A stretch of 64,000 bases of DNA, taken from NCBI RefSeq assembly GCF_000576425.1, contig NZ_KK069994.1:1-64000 (forward strand), written 5' to 3'. The notes under the pieces are model-generated. The model did not search any database and was not told where the DNA came from. It was given only the letters and a program-made list of their open reading frames with translations. How positions within the stretch are numbered: position 1 is the stretch's first letter; every line of letters begins with the position of its first letter. Origin of the DNA: Brachybacterium phenoliresistens (GTDB lineage: Bacteria > Actinomycetota > Actinomycetes > Actinomycetales > Dermabacteraceae). A program made the position numbers and the translations under genes. This document shows positions 60,487-64,000 of the stretch, piece by piece.

Positions 60487-60563
60487 GTGCACGAACGGCT
60501 GCCTGAGGGCCTCGAGCCAGGCAATCGCCTGGCTCGAGGCCCTCAGGCAACCATCCGTGCACG
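60487..60563. repeat. Long hairpin-forming inverted repeat
   Basis: Arms 60500-60522 and 60527-60549 (TGCCTGAGGGCCTCGAGCCA plus GGC) are perfect complements over 23 bases with loop AATC; flanking CGTGCACGAACGG and CCATCCGTGCACG extend pairing with two mismatches to about 36 bases. It lies about 290 bases after iclR, too far for a simple terminator. Confidence 0.75.
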
Positions 60564-60612
60564 CGTCACCCCGGGAGCCGCCCGTGGCGCCCTCGGTGCG
60601 ATGCGGCCCGAG

Positions 60613-60760
60613 GGGTGATCGGTGCTCGGTCAGCCATTGCCGGCTGGTCGGCGCTCGTGCGGCCGATGCCGGGTGATCGGCGCTCGTGCGGCCGATGACG
60701 GGTGATGGGTGCCGCCCGGAAGGTGTCGGGTGATGGGTGCCGACCGGAAGGTACCGGCGG
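60613..60760. repeat. Direct repeats upstream of the MHS transporter
   Basis: Overlapping repeats of GGTGATCGGCGCTCGTGCGG (three variants) and GGTGATGGGTGCCG-cCCGGAAGGT (two variants). With the 15-bp array and the hairpin they fill the 692-base gap 60198-60889, which holds no gene. Confidence 0.65.
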
Positions 60761-60790
60761 GACTGCGCGACAGAGATTCTGTCCAACGGG

Positions 60791-60818
60791 TTGCACATCG
60801 TTCAGAACCTGGTACGTT
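60791..60818 (+). promoter_or_regulatory. MHS transporter promoter
   Basis: TTGCAC (60791-60796), 16 bases, TACGTT (60813-60818), in the last 100 bases before the gene. Confidence 0.5.
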
Positions 60819-60889
60819 GGGACGCGTCACCACGGACGAGGTGCTCCCCTCGAGGAGTCCCCGCCATCGGACGCATCGAAGGAGATGTC

Positions 60890-62359
60890 GTGAGCTCATC
60901 GCAGAGCAGTGCACCACCCCAGAACGCCTCGCCCATGAGCGAGGCCGAGTACGCCGCGAACCTGCGCCGTGCCACGCTCTCGGCGAGCGTCGGCAGCGCC
61001 CTGGAGTACTTCGACTTCGCCATGTACGGCCTGATGACCGCGCTGGTGTTCGACAAGCTGTTCTTCTCGGCCGACAACCCCGCCATGGCCACGGTCGCGG
61101 CCTTCGGCATCTACGGCGTCGGCTTCGTCGCCCGCCCCTTCGGCGGTCTCTTCTTCGGGACCATCGGCGACCGGATCGGCCGGCGCTGGGTGCTGGTGGC
61201 GACGATCCTCCTGATGGGCGGCGCCTCCACCCTCATCGGCGTCCTTCCCACCTATGAGACCGCCGGGATCCTCGCCCCGATCCTGCTGATCGTGATGCGC
61301 CTGGCCCAGGGCTTCGGCGCCGGCGCGGAGCAGGCGGGCGCCACGGTCCTCATGGCCGAGTACGCGCCGGTCCGCCGCCGCGGCTTCTTCTCCGCCCTGC
61401 CGTTCATCGGCATCCAGGCCGGCACGCTGCTGGCCGGCGTCGTGTTCTTCCTGCTGAACCTCATGCCGGAGGACGCGTTCATGGCCTGGGGCTGGCGCAT
61501 CCCGTTCCTCGCCTCGATCCTGCTGATCCTCATCGCGCTGTTCATCCGGGCGCGGCTGCGCGAGACCCCGTCCTTCGTGCAGCTGGAGAAGCAGGAGCAG
61601 ATCGCCGAACGGCCGCTGCGCGAGATCTTCACCCGCGGCCGCGCCGGGGTCGTGGTCGGCATCGGGCTGCGCATGGCGGAGAACGGCGGGTCGTACATGT
61701 TCCAGTCGCTCGCCCTGGCCTTCGTGACCTCCGCGGCGATCGGGATGGATCGCGGCATCGTGACCTGGGGCGTGACCATCGGCAGCCTGATCGGCGTGTT
61801 CTCCGTGCCGCTGTGCGGGGCGCTCTCGGACCGCTTCGGGCGCGTGCTCGTGTACCGCTTCGGCGCCGTGTTCATGCTCGCCTACGCCTTCCCGGCCTGG
61901 TACCTGCTCTCCCAGGGCGACGAGATCGTCGCCGTCGCCGTGATCGCCGTGGGCATCGGCATCGCCGTGGCCTCGATGCTCGGCCCGCAGTGCGCGATGC
62001 TGCCGGAGCTGTTCGGCAACCGGCACCGCTACCTGGGCGTGGCGATGGCTCGGGAGATCTCCGCCGTCCTCGCCGGCGGCCTGGTGGGCGTCCTCGGCGC
62101 CGCCCTGCTGGTGTGGACCGACGGCAACTGGATCGTGCTGGCGATCTACATGGCGACCCTCGCCACCATGACCACCGCCGCGACCTTCCTGGTGCCCGAG
62201 ACCCGCGGCCGCGACCTGCTGCGGATCGAGGATGCCGTGCGCATCGCCGACACCGAGAAGGACACCGCGACCGACCTGGTCTTCTCCGATGCGGCCCCGG
62301 CCGCCCGCGTCGCGGCGCCCGCCGTCCCCGAGGCGGCCACCACGGCCCCCGGCCGCTGA
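60890..62359 (+). CDS. MFS transporter of the metabolite:H+ symporter (MHS) family
   Basis: A 489-residue carrier with 12 helices. GSALEYFDFAMYGLMTALVF, GDRIGRRWVLVATILLMGG and RLAQGFGAGAEQAGATVLMA are characteristic of MHS proteins (ShiA, ProP, citrate and ketoglutarate carriers). Probable substrate is an organic acid, possibly that of the nearby hydroxyacid dehydrogenase. GTG start with AAGGAG five bases upstream. The last 45 residues are an Ala/Thr/Asp-rich cytoplasmic tail. Confidence 0.88.
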   Translation: MSSSQSSAPPQNASPMSEAEYAANLRRATLSASVGSALEYFDFAMYGLMTALVFDKLFFSADNPAMATVAAFGIYGVGFVARPFGGLFFGTIGDRIGRRWVLVATILLMGGASTLIGVLPTYETAGILAPILLIVMRLAQGFGAGAEQAGATVLMAEYAPVRRRGFFSALPFIGIQAGTLLAGVVFFLLNLMPEDAFMAWGWRIPFLASILLILIALFIRARLRETPSFVQLEKQEQIAERPLREIFTRGRAGVVVGIGLRMAENGGSYMFQSLALAFVTSAAIGMDRGIVTWGVTIGSLIGVFSVPLCGALSDRFGRVLVYRFGAVFMLAYAFPAWYLLSQGDEIVAVAVIAVGIGIAVASMLGPQCAMLPELFGNRHRYLGVAMAREISAVLAGGLVGVLGAALLVWTDGNWIVLAIYMATLATMTTAATFLVPETRGRDLLRIEDAVRIADTEKDTATDLVFSDAAPAARVAAPAVPEAATTAPGR

Positions 62360-62406
62360 CGCGGATCGACCGCTGCGCGCGCCGCCGTCCCCGGATGGTG
62401 CGCGAC

Positions 62407-62464
62407 AGGGCCGCTCCGAGCCGCCGACATGGTCATCGCCATGTCGCCGGCTCGGAGCGGCCCT
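62407..62464. terminator. Long hairpin terminator, MHS gene
   Basis: Arms of 26 bases starting AGGGCCGCTCCGAGCCG pair with a single mismatch around a six-base loop, between convergent genes. Confidence 0.85.
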
Positions 62465-62531
62465 CTTCTGCACGCCCCCTTCTGCACGCCCCGCGCCGGC
62501 ACGCCCCGCGCGGATCCGGGAAAGAGCCGCC

Positions 62532-63173
62532 TCAGCCCCCGAGCAGGGTGAGCACGGCGGTCACCCGGCGGTGGACGCTCGCATCGGCCGCGAGGCCCAG
62601 CTTCGCGAAGAGCCGCTGGGTGTGCTTCTCGACCGCGCCCTCGGTGACCACCAGGCGCTCGGCGATGCCGGCGTTGGTCAGGCCCTCGCCCATCAGCTCG
62701 AGGACCTCCCGCTCGCGCGGGGTGAGATCCTCCAGCGGGGAGCGGCGCCGGGCGGCGAGCACCTGCCCGACGACCTCCGGGTCCATCACGACGCCGCCCG
62801 CCGCGACCCGCTCGATGCCCTCGAGGAAGGGGCCGATGTCGCTGACGCGGTCCTTGAGCAGGTATCCCGTGGCACGGGTCCCCGAGGAGATCAGCTCGGC
62901 GGCGTAGGCGACGACCACGTACTGGCTCAGCAGCAGGATCGGCGCCTCCGGCCAGCGGCGGCGGATCTCCTGGGCGCTGCGCAGCCCCTCGTCGCTGTGG
63001 CTGGGCGGCATGCGGATGTCCGCGATGATCAGGTCCGGCCGCTGGGCCAGGGCGGCGGCGACCAGCTCGGGGCCGTCGGACGCGGCGGCGACCACCTGGT
63101 GGCCGGAGTCCTCCAGCAGCAGGCGCAGCCCTTCGCGCAGCAGCGCCGAATCGTCCGCTATCACGACCCGCAC
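62532..63173 (-). CDS. NarL/LuxR-type response regulator
   Basis: A 213-residue regulator with D7-D8 acidic pocket, phosphoacceptor D52 (IIADIRMPP), LuxR HTH (LTPREREVLELMGEGLTNAG). GTG start overlaps the kinase gene by 13 bases. Partner of the kinase at the right edge. Confidence 0.9.
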   Translation of the reverse strand: MRVVIADDSALLREGLRLLLEDSGHQVVAAASDGPELVAAALAQRPDLIIADIRMPPSHSDEGLRSAQEIRRRWPEAPILLLSQYVVVAYAAELISSGTRATGYLLKDRVSDIGPFLEGIERVAAGGVVMDPEVVGQVLAARRRSPLEDLTPREREVLELMGEGLTNAGIAERLVVTEGAVEKHTQRLFAKLGLAADASVHRRVTAVLTLLGG

Positions 63174-64000
63174 GGGATCACCGCCTCGATCCGCGTGCCC
63201 TGCCCGGCGGGGGAGGAGACCTCGAGGATCCCCTCGAGGGAGGCGACGCGCCCGGCGAGCCCCGCGAGGCCGTGACCGGCCTGCACCCGGGCGCCGCCGA
63301 TGCCGTCGTCCTGCACCCGGACCCGCACCGTGTCCTGGAGGCGGGCCACGGAGACCTCGACGGCCCCGGCGCGGGAGTGCTTGGCGGCGTTGGCCAGGGA
63401 CTCGGAGACGACGTAGTAGATGCCGGTCTCGACATGCGCGGGCAGCTGATCGGCCTCGACGCGGACCGTCGCGGGGACGGGGGAGGTGCCGGCGAGCTCG
63501 GCGAGGGCCGCGCGCAGACCGCGGTCCACCAGCACGGGCGGGGCGATGCCGCGGGAGAGCCGGCGCACCTCGTCGAGGGTCCCGCCGAGCAGCTCGCGGG
63601 TCTCGCGGACGATCTCGCGGGCCCGCTCGGGATCCTCGGCGGCCAGGCGCTCGGCCCGGGCGAGGGCCATGCCGGCGCGCACGAGACCCTGCTGCGGACC
63701 GTCGTGCAGATCCCGCTCGAGGCGGCGCAGGGACTCGGACTCGGCGGTGCGGGCGGCGGCGCGGGAGGCCTGCACGTGGACCAGCTGCTGCTGCTCCTCG
63801 AAGCGGGAGCTGAGCAGGGCCCGGCCCACCTCGGCGTGCAGGGTCCTCACCAGCAGCGCGACCGGGTACAGGGTGAGCAGGAAGACGAGCCCGGCCCCGG
63901 CCTGCAGCGCGAGATCGGCGACGAGGGCGCCCTGGCCGCTGAGGCCCAGCAGCGAGCCGAGGCCGTCGACCTGGTCCTCGGGCAGCACGCGTCGCAGGAC
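63161..64000 (-). CDS. Sensor histidine kinase, C-terminal part
   Basis: The last 279 residues of a HisKA_3 kinase; the N-terminus lies beyond the window. One membrane helix is visible (LALQAGAGLVFLLTLYPVAL), then the phosphoacceptor His in RRLERDLHDGPQQGLVR and an ATPase domain (ESLANAAKHSRAG, GHGLAGLAGRV). The DLHDGPQQ form is common in Liaisons-type NarX/DesK relatives of actinobacteria. Pairs with the overlapping regulator. Confidence 0.88.
   Translation of the reverse strand, partial: VLRRVLPEDQVDGLGSLLGLSGQGALVADLALQAGAGLVFLLTLYPVALLVRTLHAEVGRALLSSRFEEQQQLVHVQASRAAARTAESESLRRLERDLHDGPQQGLVRAGMALARAERLAAEDPERAREIVRETRELLGGTLDEVRRLSRGIAPPVLVDRGLRAALAELAGTSPVPATVRVEADQLPAHVETGIYYVVSESLANAAKHSRAGAVEVSVARLQDTVRVRVQDDGIGGARVQAGHGLAGLAGRVASLEGILEVSSPAGQGTRIEAVIPCGS

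Overview
The window is very GC-rich chromosomal DNA with dense genes, many ATGA/GTGA stop-start overlaps, GTG and TTG starts and frequent leaderless starts. This indicates a high-GC actinobacterium. The gene set (six-gene mrp operon with a fused A/B subunit, nrdHIE, bifunctional-type dcd, FurA-type regulator next to katA, UMF1 and MHS transporters) fits Micrococcales, most probably Brachybacterium or another member of Dermabacteraceae; this placement is inference without a database search.

Layout. 1-14.5 kb: a charged partial ORF and L-lactate dehydrogenase, an ABC-F ATPase with what looks like an attenuator leader, metY, two tandem HAD phosphatases, a thioredoxin/NHL protein coupled to a large membrane protein that I read as a membrane pyrophosphatase stripped of its active site, a TetR regulator, an Asp-box lipoprotein and a 2H phosphoesterase. 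14.6-25 kb: tRNA-Gly, dcd, an unknown protein, a UMF1 exporter, a repeat-rich gap and the mrpA(B)CDEFG cation/proton antiporter operon. 25-32 kb: fhs, then a hexarate (glucarate/galactarate/talarate) catabolic locus with divergent promoters (talarate/galactarate dehydratase-gntR-nucleotidyltransferase against kdgD-gudD), then a LysR gene. 33-35 kb: a degenerate low-GC island lying between tRNA-Phe and an inverted fragment of the same tRNA. 35-41.3 kb: a zincin-like protein, tRNA-Glu, tRNA-Asp, a NarL-type two-component system, a secreted TAP-like peptidase, tRNA-Thr and the remains of a tyrosine integrase. 41.7-50 kb: a second two-component system facing a tiny secreted cysteine peptide, a Fur-type repressor with katA, universal stress protein, plsC and an unusual Gfo/Idh protein with a long acidic tail. 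50-58 kb: nrdHIE under predicted NrdR and DnaA sites, DUF418 protein, PadR/HAAS pair with a clear operator, DUF485 plus acetate/monocarboxylate symporter. 58-64 kb: 2-hydroxyacid dehydrogenase, IclR, a repeat-filled gap with a long hairpin, an MHS transporter and a third two-component system running off the right edge.

Recurrent themes: (i) at least seven genes have a TANNNT hexamer exactly six bases before the start codon, so leaderless mRNAs are common; (ii) short tandem arrays, several with seven copies of 14-15 bp, sit in gene gaps; (iii) several membrane or cytosolic proteins carry long acidic Ala/Asp/Glu tails; (iv) two tRNA genes mark old integration sites. No CRISPR array, insertion sequence or rRNA was seen.
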